From Saccharofermentans sp. (lineage in GTDB: Bacteria; Bacillota_A; Clostridia; Saccharofermentanales; Saccharofermentanaceae): DNA of 64,000 nucleotides. How positions within the stretch are numbered: position 1 is the stretch's first letter; each line of letters starts with the position of its first letter. The position numbers and the translations under genes are program-made. The stretch covers positions 4,550 to 68,549 of the forward strand of contig JAILHX010000157.1 in assembly GCA_024695565.1 (NCBI GenBank), given 5' to 3'. Below the pieces are notes generated by a model. That model saw only the letters and a list, made by a program, of their open reading frames with translations. It searched no databases and had not been told where the DNA came from. Of this stretch, positions 53,719 to 61,830 are shown in pieces.

Positions 53719-54414
53719 ATGGACTCAGTCAAAAAGTATGTTGCCGAGTTTATCGGTACATTTACCCTTGTCCTCATCGGATGTGGTACGGCAATGCTCG
53801 TAGGATGTGACTCTGCTTCAGGCTGCGGTTATATCCTTACTGCTTTTGCTTTTGGTCTCGTTATCGTCGGAATGGCATATTGTGTAGGCAATGTTTCAGG
53901 TTGCCACATCAATCCTGCTGTTTCACTTGCATGCCTGATCGCAGGCCGTATGAAGGTTGGAGAGTTTTTGTTCTATGCGCTCTCACAGGTTCTCGGCGCT
54001 ATCTGCGGTGCTGCATGCCTTAAGATCATTTTCAGCCTTGGTCAGGTCGAGGATAAGACCGGCGGCATGGGATCTAATGGTCTTGCAGGTGTAGGCGGCA
54101 ACTTCGTTGCCGGTCTCCTGGTTGAGATCCTTCTTACATTCATTTTCGTTCTTGTTATCCTCGGAGTTACAGATTCCAATTATAAGCACGGCTCATTCGG
54201 CGGTGTCGTAATCGGTTTTGCTCTCGTTATGGTTCATATCCTCGGTATCGGACTTACGGGAACATCTGTTAACCCCGCCCGTTCCATTGGTCCTGCTATC
54301 TTTGCAGGTGGTGATGCTCTCATGTCTTTGTGGGTATTCATCGTAGGACCTTTCATCGGTGCAGCTTTAGCAGCTTTGCTCTATCTGTTCATCGGTAAGA
54401 AGAAGTCAGAATAA
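53719..54414 (+). CDS. MIP-family aquaporin (AqpZ-like)
   Basis: Membrane channel for water or small neutral solutes. Six hydrophobic spans; first half-helix motif SGCHINPAVSLA and second SVNPARSIGPAI give the two NPA boxes. The start EFIGTFTLVLIGCGTAM is typical of the family. At 231 residues and lacking the extra inserts of glycerol facilitators, it fits an orthodox aquaporin. It stands alone before a terminator. Confidence 0.94.
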   Translation: MDSVKKYVAEFIGTFTLVLIGCGTAMLVGCDSASGCGYILTAFAFGLVIVGMAYCVGNVSGCHINPAVSLACLIAGRMKVGEFLFYALSQVLGAICGAACLKIIFSLGQVEDKTGGMGSNGLAGVGGNFVAGLLVEILLTFIFVLVILGVTDSNYKHGSFGGVVIGFALVMVHILGIGLTGTSVNPARSIGPAIFAGGDALMSLWVFIVGPFIGAALAALLYLFIGKKKSE

Positions 54415-54451
54415 CCTTACTGATTCATTATTAACCCGACCGGGTAAGAAT

Positions 54452-54480
54452 GGGCTGTCTCATCAGAGGCAGCCCTTTCA
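54452..54480 (+). terminator. terminator after the aquaporin (recurring stem family)
   Basis: Stem GGGCTGTCTC / GAGGCAGCCC with loop ATCA, then TTTCACTTTGG. It shares the core of the terminators at 4191, 32383 and 63863. Confidence 0.75.
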
Positions 54481-54501
54481 CTTTGGTTTTTTCGCCGAAT
54501 T

Positions 54502-54536
54502 AAAAAAGCTGCTTCAAGCATAATTTGAAGCAGCCT
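54502..54536 (-). terminator. terminator of the glutamine synthetase gene
   Basis: Ten-base-pair stem GCTGCTTCAA / TTGAAGCAGC with a short loop. On the minus strand it is followed by a T6 run. Confidence 0.88.
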
Positions 54537-54563
54537 CCATTATAAATTCAATTGCTGTCAGTA

Positions 54564-56474
54564 TCAGATCTGGTTATCGCAATATGTTTTGTAATTGTTC
54601 TTAAGCTCAGTCATTGCGTTCTTCATGGCGAGCTGATATACGGAAGTCTTTTCCCAGTTGCCGGCCTTAACAGCTGTCTTGATCCTGGTGAAGATCGAAT
54701 CCTGCTCGTCTGTATCCTTGGCAAGAAGGAGCTTCAAGTCGTTTATATCATTCCAGAGTTTATCGTCGTAAGAGACTGAACCGTCATCGGTTCTTGTGAT
54801 GCTTCTGATAAGGGAGAGGTTAGCGGGGATGATCTTTTCCATGAGTTCCATCTCCCAGCGGACGAGCATTGCCTGATAGTAGGAGTTAAGGAGCTGCTCG
54901 TCGAAGACATTACCTCTGCAGAGGATCTCAGAAACGCCGGATTCCTTCAATGTCTGTAAAGAATCGTAAACCGTTGCGGCAGGGGTGCCGAAGAGTCTGT
55001 CTCTCTCATTGGAGTCCATGTCTTCGAAAATATCATCTTCACATCTGTAAAGTCTGTCTGTCTCAAGATAATCACTTGCCTCACCATAAGGCTTAACGAA
55101 CTCTGCTTCGAGTGTCTTGGAATCCTTACCTGAATCAAGAGCATAGCTGATACCGTCGAGCATTGCCTGATATACAGAAGCCAGGCACAGATAGGTGTTA
55201 GTATGCGGGTTGGGAGCACGGAGCTCGAATCTTGTCGCATACTTGTTGTCTTCGCTCCTGACAAGACCTAAGAGAACTGATCTGTTACGCGAAGGTGTGA
55301 GGACGTCCATGCCGATCGAAGCTACGCAGTGTGTAGGAGCTTCAAATCCGGGTGTGAGACGCTCAAATGCATCAGTTGTTGCGGTAACGAACGGGTTAAC
55401 AACTTTGCTGTAATGCTTCATGATTCCCATGAGTGAACCCCAGCCGAATCTGCTGAGGAAGTCAGACTTAGTATCTTCAGGTGCGAATAGGTTGATCTTC
55501 TTGCCGCTCTTTAAGTAAGCGACAGCATTTACGTGAGTATGCTCACCGGAACCTGCGACACCCGGAAGGGGCTTGGCATTGAAGCTGACATCAAGACCGT
55601 GAAGTCTGAAGATCTCCTTGATGATGATCCTTGCGATAAGTTCGTAGTCAGCGCCCTGGAGAGCATCTGAATATTTCCAGTCAACTTCGAGCTGTTCCAT
55701 GATGAAGTGGAATTCGCCGGAAGAATTGAGGGAAGCCTTAACGCCGCCGACTTCCTTGTGTCCCATCTCAGGGTTGAAGCCGTATTTCTCGAGGATCATG
55801 ATGACCTGCTCCAAAGCAGTTCTTACGACACCCTTTGTACGCTTCCAGTAAGATTCCTTGAGTTCCTGTGAGATAGAGAGCTGCTCTGTGCTGATGATCT
55901 CGTCAGGTGAGTTGACCCAGAACTCGAGCTCTGTAGCAGTGATCAGAGTTATATGGTCAAGGTCATCAGGCGTAAAGCCGTAGTCGGAACACAGAGCAGG
56001 ATCGTTCAGGAAGCGGTCCCTGATCGTGTTCTGGAAGTATTCGGAACTCTTGCGAAGGATCGATCTGGAGCATACCTCATCGTCGTTATGCGTAAGGAAA
56101 GAGGGGATACGGAGTGTTCCGATCGGTCTTCCTGACTCAAAATCAATATGCTCGTAGTTATAGTCGATATACCAGATAACGTTTATATCCGGGATAAGGT
56201 CGACTTTACCGTCATTTAATGTTGCAATTCCGGGAAGTACAACGGAAGAACCGTCTGTTTGTACAGCTTTGCCTTCGAGATAGTTCTCAAGATTGTCAAG
56301 GAAATCTGATATCGGTATCTTCTCGTCAGTATCGTTGCCCATGAGGTCGACGGCTGCCAGAGATACGAATTTGATCTCGGGATGAGAAGATAATATGTTT
56401 CTCAAGTCCTGAGCTGAATGATTGTCAGCAGGGATGACATAGAGCAAATCGGGAATTACATGGAATTCAATCAT
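54564..56474 (-). CDS. large glutamine synthetase
   Basis: ATP-dependent enzyme making glutamine from glutamate and ammonia. Start at the ATG at 56474, 9 nt after AGAAGAAGG; a longer frame reaches 56516. Visible GS features: QTDGSSVVLPGIATLNDGKVDLIPD (Asp/Ser loop), ATELEFWV (metal Glu), KPLPGVAGSGEHTHVN (ATP loop, with Asn where Ser is usual), and RFELRAPNPHTNTYL. The 636 residues exceed the ~440-470 of GSI; the last ~150 residues (LYRCEDDIFED...) are an extra helical extension. It does not look like GSIII (~700 residues). It is transcribed alone from its own promoter. No nitrogen-regulation gene is adjacent. Confidence 0.88.
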   Translation of the reverse strand: MIEFHVIPDLLYVIPADNHSAQDLRNILSSHPEIKFVSLAAVDLMGNDTDEKIPISDFLDNLENYLEGKAVQTDGSSVVLPGIATLNDGKVDLIPDINVIWYIDYNYEHIDFESGRPIGTLRIPSFLTHNDDEVCSRSILRKSSEYFQNTIRDRFLNDPALCSDYGFTPDDLDHITLITATELEFWVNSPDEIISTEQLSISQELKESYWKRTKGVVRTALEQVIMILEKYGFNPEMGHKEVGGVKASLNSSGEFHFIMEQLEVDWKYSDALQGADYELIARIIIKEIFRLHGLDVSFNAKPLPGVAGSGEHTHVNAVAYLKSGKKINLFAPEDTKSDFLSRFGWGSLMGIMKHYSKVVNPFVTATTDAFERLTPGFEAPTHCVASIGMDVLTPSRNRSVLLGLVRSEDNKYATRFELRAPNPHTNTYLCLASVYQAMLDGISYALDSGKDSKTLEAEFVKPYGEASDYLETDRLYRCEDDIFEDMDSNERDRLFGTPAATVYDSLQTLKESGVSEILCRGNVFDEQLLNSYYQAMLVRWEMELMEKIIPANLSLIRSITRTDDGSVSYDDKLWNDINDLKLLLAKDTDEQDSIFTRIKTAVKAGNWEKTSVYQLAMKNAMTELKNNYKTYCDNQI

Positions 56475-56506
56475 AAATACAGACCTTCTTCTAAAATAAT
56501 ACGGAG

Positions 56507-56535
56507 ATTGTATCACAACTATACTTTTTGAGTAA
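56507..56535 (-). promoter_or_regulatory. predicted glutamine synthetase promoter
   Basis: On the minus strand TTACTC, 17-nt spacer, TACAAT; about 33 nt before the start codon. Confidence 0.45.
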
Positions 56536-56619
56536 ATGAAAGTAATATTTGGTTTTTATTTTCAAAAATCAATGTTTTAGCGTAATATATCGTTAGCAAT
56601 GAAGTTTTGAGGTGAATTG

Positions 56620-57453
56620 ATGTTCATTACGACATTGAAAAGCATTTTCGATATCGACAATGTCGGAAAAAGATGGCCCGTCCGTATTCTGTACCTGGTT
56701 ACGGTCCTTCTGAATGCCGCTATCTACTTCAATCCGTGGGCTGATACTGATTTTACGCCTCTGTCCAACTGGATGATGAGCGTTTACAGTCTTACCGAGA
56801 ATGAGACTGAGATGGCTGAGCATCTCATGAGCTCTATTCCGCTCTCTATGGGCAATATCGTATTCCTTGCTACCGTACTTATAGGCGAGATGATCCTTAT
56901 TACAAGCGCTTATATCTATGCCGGCATTTATGTCAGACAATACAGGATTGAGAAGATAAGTTCTCTTGAAGATAACCCCGATTCCATTAATTACGCTGTT
57001 ACGAGCATTCCTGATGAGCCTGTAAAGATCCCGAAAATGATCATCAGGATAATCATCCTGGTGCTTGTCACATCAATTGTTGCGCTTCCTATTATCACAA
57101 TATCGTTCTATTTCTTTATCCTGACAATGCTGGGCCTTCCGTTTGTATTTACGGCTCCGGTTGCTTATCTGTCAGGGGACAAGGGGCTTTTTAAGTCGAT
57201 CCCGTATGTAGCCAAGATGTCTCTCAGATACTATGCGGCAAACATGAGAGGCTTGGCGCTTGTCATCGTTGTCGCCATTATTGTTGACTTTGCGGTTCCT
57301 TATATTGCGAACGTGTCGCTCACGGCTTACTACATCCTGGATGCAGCTATTACGACATGGGTGTTCCTGTCATTTGCCAGGCTCGCGGCCCTTTCTTACT
57401 GCACTATGAAGGATTTCCCGCTGACCGGAGCGAGAAGACCTTATGCGATCTGA
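56620..57453 (+). CDS. polytopic membrane protein of unknown function
   Basis: ATG at 56620, preceded by TGAGGTGAA. About six hydrophobic segments: residues ~20-42, ~82-105, ~150-175, ~176-200, ~210-235 and ~240-262. It opens with TLKSIFDIDNVGKRWPVRIL and has a cytoplasmic loop of ~50 residues in the middle (about 105-145). The pattern resembles DUF624/DUF975-type proteins only loosely, and I do not assign a family. It has no transporter motif I recognise. It lies between divergent glutamine synthetase and malic enzyme; the gap to the latter contains a good -10 (TATAAT, 57519-57524), so it is probably not in one operon with it. Confidence 0.75.
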   Translation: MFITTLKSIFDIDNVGKRWPVRILYLVTVLLNAAIYFNPWADTDFTPLSNWMMSVYSLTENETEMAEHLMSSIPLSMGNIVFLATVLIGEMILITSAYIYAGIYVRQYRIEKISSLEDNPDSINYAVTSIPDEPVKIPKMIIRIIILVLVTSIVALPIITISFYFFILTMLGLPFVFTAPVAYLSGDKGLFKSIPYVAKMSLRYYAANMRGLALVIVVAIIVDFAVPYIANVSLTAYYILDAAITTWVFLSFARLAALSYCTMKDFPLTGARRPYAI

Positions 57454-57595
57454 CGGGGATGACAGTTCGATTATCTGTTCAAAGCAACAAGAAAAAGCCC
57501 GTTTTGATTAAAAAATCTTATAATCGCGCGATTGTTTTTACGCATATTTATATTTATTATTAGTGAGTTCAGATTATTTTTGGAGGTTCAACAGT

Positions 57596-58768
57596 ATGGA
57601 CGTAAATGAGAAAGCAATTAAGATGCATGAAGAGTGGGCCGGCAAGATCGAAGTAATTGCCACAGCTCCCGTTGGTTCCAAGGAAGAACTCGCTATCGCT
57701 TATACACCCGGTGTAGCAGCTCCCTGTCTTGAGATTCAGAAGGACGTTGACCTCTCTTATAAATACACAAGAAGACATAATCTCGTAGCTGTTGTTACTG
57801 ACGGTACAGCAGTTCTCGGTTTGGGCGACATCGGTCCTGAGGCAGGTATGCCTGTTATGGAAGGTAAGTGTGCTCTGTTCAAGGCTTTCGGCGACGTTGA
57901 CGCATTCCCTCTCTGCATCCGTTCAAAGGATGTTGACGAGATCGTTAACACAGTAGCACTTCTCGCAGGTTCTTTTGGTGGTGTAAACCTCGAGGATATC
58001 TCAGCTCCCAGATGTTTTGAGATCGAGAAGAAGCTCAAGGAGAGATGTGACATCCCGATCTTCCACGATGACCAGCACGGTACAGCTGTTATCACTCTTG
58101 CAGGTCTTACAAATGCTCTTAAGATCGTCGGCAAGAAGATGGAAGACATCCACGTTGTAGTTAACGGCGCAGGCGCTGCAGCTACAGCTATCACAAAGCT
58201 TTTGATCTCAAGAGGTCTTAAGAACGTTATCCTCTGCGACCGTAAGGGCGCTATCTATGAGGGAAGAGAAGGTCTTAACTCAGCTAAGGAAGAGATGGCT
58301 AAGATCACAAATCCCGAGAAGAAGGCAGGTTCTCTTGCAGACGTAATCGTTGGTGCTGACGTATTCATCGGCGTTTCCGCCCCCGGCGTTCTTACAAGCG
58401 AGATGGTTGCCACAATGGCTAAGGATCCTGTTGTTTTCGCTTGCGCTAACCCTGTACCTGAGATCCTTCCTGAAGAAGCTAAGAAGGCAGGTGTTGCTGT
58501 TATGGCTACAGGCCGTTCTGACTTCCCGAACCAGGTCAACAACGTTCTCGCATTCCCCGGTATCTTCCGTGGTGCTCTCGATGTAAGAGCTTCTGACATC
58601 AACGATGAGATGAAGATCGCTGCAGCCAACGCTATTGCAGGCATCGTTTCTGACGAAGAACTCAATCCTGATTACATCCTTCCTGATGCATTCGATGCAA
58701 GAGTAGGTAAGGCTGTTGCAGCCGCAGTTGCACAGGCAGCCCGCGATACAGGCGTAGCTAGAATATGA
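57596..58768 (+). CDS. NAD(P)-dependent malic enzyme
   Basis: Oxidatively decarboxylates malate to pyruvate. Start at the ATG at 57596, 9 nt after TGGAGG; the longer frame upstream was rejected. Motifs: AYTPGVAAPCLEI (catalytic Tyr), GDIGPEAGMPVMEGKC, IPIFHDDQHGTAVI (metal), VVVNGAGAAATAITKLL (nucleotide binding) and PNQVNNVLAFPG. The 390-residue length is the short bacterial form. NAD or NADP preference cannot be told. Confidence 0.95.
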   Translation: MDVNEKAIKMHEEWAGKIEVIATAPVGSKEELAIAYTPGVAAPCLEIQKDVDLSYKYTRRHNLVAVVTDGTAVLGLGDIGPEAGMPVMEGKCALFKAFGDVDAFPLCIRSKDVDEIVNTVALLAGSFGGVNLEDISAPRCFEIEKKLKERCDIPIFHDDQHGTAVITLAGLTNALKIVGKKMEDIHVVVNGAGAAATAITKLLISRGLKNVILCDRKGAIYEGREGLNSAKEEMAKITNPEKKAGSLADVIVGADVFIGVSAPGVLTSEMVATMAKDPVVFACANPVPEILPEEAKKAGVAVMATGRSDFPNQVNNVLAFPGIFRGALDVRASDINDEMKIAAANAIAGIVSDEELNPDYILPDAFDARVGKAVAAAVAQAARDTGVARI

Positions 58769-58788
58769 ATAAACTGAATTAAAGCAAC

Positions 58789-58821
58789 AATCTCCCGCAA
58801 TTTTGTTGCGGGAGATTTTGC
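58789..58821 (+). terminator. rho-independent terminator after malic enzyme
   Basis: Perfect 12-bp stem AATCTCCCGCAA / TTGCGGGAGATT with a 5-nt loop and TTTT. Confidence 0.9.
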
Positions 58822-58845
58822 AATTTATAGTAAAGGAGTTTCCAC

Positions 58846-59334
58846 ATGATAGACGATTTAGAGCTTTTAAGACTTATTGAGAACAACGCCAGGCTCTCTT
58901 CTGAAGAGATTGCCGTTATGCTCGGTACGACCGCCGCGGATGTGGAAGCCGAAATCAAGCGCCTCAAGGATGAGAATATCATCCTTGGATATAACACGAT
59001 AATTAACTGGGAGAAGCAGGCACCCGATAACTGCATCGGTATGATCGAGGTAAGGATCACACCCGTTAAGAACAAGGGTTACGACCATATCGCCCAGATC
59101 TTAAGCAAGTATGACAAGGTAACTGCATGCTACCTCATGAGCGGCGGATTCGATCTCATGATCATTTATGAGGACCGTACATTAAGAGATATCGCTACAT
59201 TCGTTACTGAGAAGATCGCTACTATGGAAGGCGTTCTTTCCACGACAACACACTTCATCCTTAAGAAGTATAAGGCGAATGGTATAATCTATGATAATCC
59301 GAATACTGACGACAGGCAGGCTATCATCTTATGA
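58846..59334 (+). CDS. Lrp/AsnC-family transcriptional regulator
   Basis: Amino-acid responsive DNA-binding protein. N-terminal helix-turn-helix (ARLSSEEIAVMLGTTAADVEAEIKRL) followed by a ligand-binding RAM domain (IEVRITPVKNKGYDHIAQIL ... ACYLMSGGFDLMIIYE). The length of 162 is usual. AAAGGAG precedes the ATG. It overlaps the following aminotransferase by 4 bp (ATGA), so it probably regulates that gene. Confidence 0.93.
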   Translation: MIDDLELLRLIENNARLSSEEIAVMLGTTAADVEAEIKRLKDENIILGYNTIINWEKQAPDNCIGMIEVRITPVKNKGYDHIAQILSKYDKVTACYLMSGGFDLMIIYEDRTLRDIATFVTEKIATMEGVLSTTTHFILKKYKANGIIYDNPNTDDRQAIIL

Positions 59335-60515
59335 GTTTTGATTACGAATCCAAGATCTCCAAAGCAGTACAGCAGGTTCCGCCGTCTGCTATAAGGAAGT
59401 TCTTTGATCTTGCCAATGAGATGAAGGGTCATGTGATCTCACTTTCCATAGGTGAGCCTGACTTTGTTACTCCCTGGACGATCAGAGAAGCTGCTATTAA
59501 TTCAATTATCGACGGATATACCCATTATTCACCCAATTCCGGATATATTGATTCCAGAGTTGCCATAGCTGAATATCTGAAGAGAAGATACGGTGTTTCT
59601 TATGACGCCAAATCAGAGATCTTTATCACTGTAGGCGGATCTGAAGGCCTTGATCTTGCAGCCAGAGCCCTTATCAATCCCGGTGATGAGGTAATCGTTG
59701 TTGAGCCTTGCTTCGTTGCTTATAAGGCAACTGTAGAGTTTGCTCACGGTGTTCCCGTAATTGTCGAGACCAAGCCTGAGAATAACTATAAGCTCATGCC
59801 CGAGGAACTCGAAGCCGCAATTACAGATAAGACGAAGTATGTGATCGTAGGTTATCCTAACAATCCTACAGGTGCCGTCATGACACTTGAGGACTGGGCA
59901 AAAATCAAGGATGTACTTATGAGACACCCTGAGATCATCGTTCTTTCCGATGAACTTTACTGCGAGCTCAACTATCTTGACGGCAAGCCCGCATCTCTTA
60001 CACAGTTTGCCGAGTTAAGAGACAGAGTTGTTATGGTCAACGGCTTTTCGAAGTCTTATGCCATGACAGGTTTCAGAGTAGGATACCTCGCAGGTCCGAA
60101 GGAGCTCATCTCTCCAATGGTAAAGATCCATCAGTACTGCATCATGTGCGCACCTTCGACATCACAGCTTGCTGTTATCGAAGCAGCAATGAATTCTGAT
60201 GATGAAGTCAAGAAGATGCGTGATGAATATAACCACAGAAGAAGAATTATCGTTCAGGGCTTGAAAGACGCCGGCCTTGAATGCTTTACGCCTTACGGAG
60301 CTTTCTATGCTTTCCCGTGTATCAAGTCTACGGGAATGACATCAGAAGAGTTCTGTGAGAAGCTCCTGCTCGAAAAACATGTCGCCATCGTGCCCGGAAA
60401 TGCTTTCGGCAAGTGTGGTGAAGGTTTTGTCCGTATCAGTTATGCCGCTTCTTTGGAAGACATCAAGGAAGCTATGAGACTAGTAAAAGAATTTGTTGAA
60501 GAACATAAGAGGTAA
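59331..60515 (+). CDS. class I/II PLP aminotransferase
   Basis: AspC/PatA-like aminotransferase. The PLP-binding Lys is in MVNGFSKSYAMTGFRVGYLAGP. NPTG motif VGYPNNPTGAV and the Tyr of HYSPNSGYIDSR are present, and the terminal FVRISYAAS supplies the substrate-binding Arg. The length of 394 is typical. Coupled to the Lrp gene; the pair is common in Clostridia. The amino acid used is not evident. Confidence 0.94.
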   Translation: MSFDYESKISKAVQQVPPSAIRKFFDLANEMKGHVISLSIGEPDFVTPWTIREAAINSIIDGYTHYSPNSGYIDSRVAIAEYLKRRYGVSYDAKSEIFITVGGSEGLDLAARALINPGDEVIVVEPCFVAYKATVEFAHGVPVIVETKPENNYKLMPEELEAAITDKTKYVIVGYPNNPTGAVMTLEDWAKIKDVLMRHPEIIVLSDELYCELNYLDGKPASLTQFAELRDRVVMVNGFSKSYAMTGFRVGYLAGPKELISPMVKIHQYCIMCAPSTSQLAVIEAAMNSDDEVKKMRDEYNHRRRIIVQGLKDAGLECFTPYGAFYAFPCIKSTGMTSEEFCEKLLLEKHVAIVPGNAFGKCGEGFVRISYAASLEDIKEAMRLVKEFVEEHKR

Positions 60516-60518
60516 TCA

Positions 60519-61634
60519 ATGCTTGAATTTGACAACATAAGACTCGAACTTGAATCTTACGAAGTGCCTGTAGCTGAACTTAAGGATGCTCTTCACATTA
60601 ACCGCGTATCCGATCAGATAAGCGAATATGAGAACCGCATGCAGGAACCTGATTTTTGGAACAACGTCGAAAAGGCGCAGGAGATACAGCAGACATTAGG
60701 CAGACTTAAAAAGAGGGTTGAGAGCTATAACTCTCTTGTTTCCGAGCGCGAAGACCTTTTAGCCCTCTGCGAACTTGCCAATGAGGAAGAAGATCTTGAT
60801 TCTCTCGAAGAGCTGAAGGGCAGCACGGTTAAATTCAAAGAAGACTTCGAGAAGATGCGTCTTGAGACACTCCTTACAGGTCCTTACGATGCAAATAACG
60901 CCACTATCACGCTTCATGCAGGCGCAGGCGGTACGGAGGCTATGGACTGGTGTTCCATGCTCTACAGAATGTACACCAGATGGGCAGAGAGCCATGATTT
61001 TGCAGTAGAAGAACTCGATTACGTAGAAGGTGATACTGCAGGAATCCAGTCAGTATCTTTCATGATCAAGGGCGAGAATGCATACGGTTTCTTAAGATCC
61101 GAATTGGGCGTACACCGTCTTGTAAGAATCTCACCCTTCGATGCGGCAGGAAGAAGACACACTTCATTTGCTTCATGCGAAGTTATCCCTGAACTCGACC
61201 AGAAGACTGAAGACGATATCAAGATCGACATGACAGAAGTCCGTGTCGATACATACCGTGCAACGGGTAAGGGCGGACAGCACATCAACAAGACCGATAC
61301 AGCAGTCCGTATGACACACAACCCTACGGGAATCGTTGTTTCCTGCCAGGCCGAGAGATCGCAGCTTCAGAATAAGGAAACATGTTTAAGAATGCTCAAG
61401 GCGAAGCTTTTTGCACTCGCTAGAGCATCTGAGATGGAGAAGATCGAAGACCTCAAGGGCAACCAGATGGAGATCGCATGGGGATCTCAGATCAGATCCT
61501 ATGTTTTCTGTCCTTACACTCTCGTAAAAGACAACAGAACAGGCTACGAAGAAGTAGATGTTGACGCCGTAATGGACGGTATGCTTGACGGTTTCATAAA
61601 TGCTTATCTGTCCGGTATGAAGAACGAGAAGTAA
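60519..61634 (+). CDS. prfB: peptide chain release factor 2, without programmed frameshift
   Basis: Terminates translation at UGA and UAA. The GGQ motif is in RATGKGGQHINKTDTAVRMTH, and the stop-recognition SPF motif is in RISPFDAAGRRHTSF. The 371-residue gene is one continuous frame from the ATG at 60519 to the stop. The usual autoregulatory in-frame UGA near codon 25 is absent. Only 3 bp separate it from the aminotransferase gene. Confidence 0.97.
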   Translation: MLEFDNIRLELESYEVPVAELKDALHINRVSDQISEYENRMQEPDFWNNVEKAQEIQQTLGRLKKRVESYNSLVSEREDLLALCELANEEEDLDSLEELKGSTVKFKEDFEKMRLETLLTGPYDANNATITLHAGAGGTEAMDWCSMLYRMYTRWAESHDFAVEELDYVEGDTAGIQSVSFMIKGENAYGFLRSELGVHRLVRISPFDAAGRRHTSFASCEVIPELDQKTEDDIKIDMTEVRVDTYRATGKGGQHINKTDTAVRMTHNPTGIVVSCQAERSQLQNKETCLRMLKAKLFALARASEMEKIEDLKGNQMEIAWGSQIRSYVFCPYTLVKDNRTGYEEVDVDAVMDGMLDGFINAYLSGMKNEK

Positions 61635-61657
61635 TTATTTGTTGAATAGAATAGCTT

Positions 61658-61694
61658 AAAGATCCCGGAAGTTTTATTCCGGGATCTTTTGTTA
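61658..61694 (+). terminator. rho-independent terminator after prfB
   Basis: Perfect 13-bp stem AAAGATCCCGGAA / TTCCGGGATCTTT with a 6-nt loop and T-rich tail. Confidence 0.92.
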
Positions 61695-61768
61695 TGATCT
61701 GTTTGTCCGAAGTAAAAAGATGCATCTTCATTCGCATTAGCAGATAACCTGATATTTATTAGAAATAT

Positions 61769-61797
61769 TTGCGAACTGGTTATGGGTCTTGTAATAT
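61769..61797 (+). promoter_or_regulatory. predicted promoter of the leucine-rich-repeat surface protein
   Basis: TTGCGA, 17-nt spacer, TAATAT, with the AGGAG ribosome site (61819-61823) and ATG at 61831 downstream. Confidence 0.5.
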
Positions 61798-61830
61798 TTA
61801 TGCATAAGTATTCTATGTAGGAGAATTGTT

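Noticed and set aside
57504..57524. Full promoter TTGATT/TATAAT before malic enzyme
   Set aside because: The spacer is only 9 nt; only the TATAAT box is credible, so no full promoter is annotated.
60570..60610. Programmed frameshift site in prfB
   Set aside because: No in-frame TGA or CTTTGA slip sequence; the frame is continuous.
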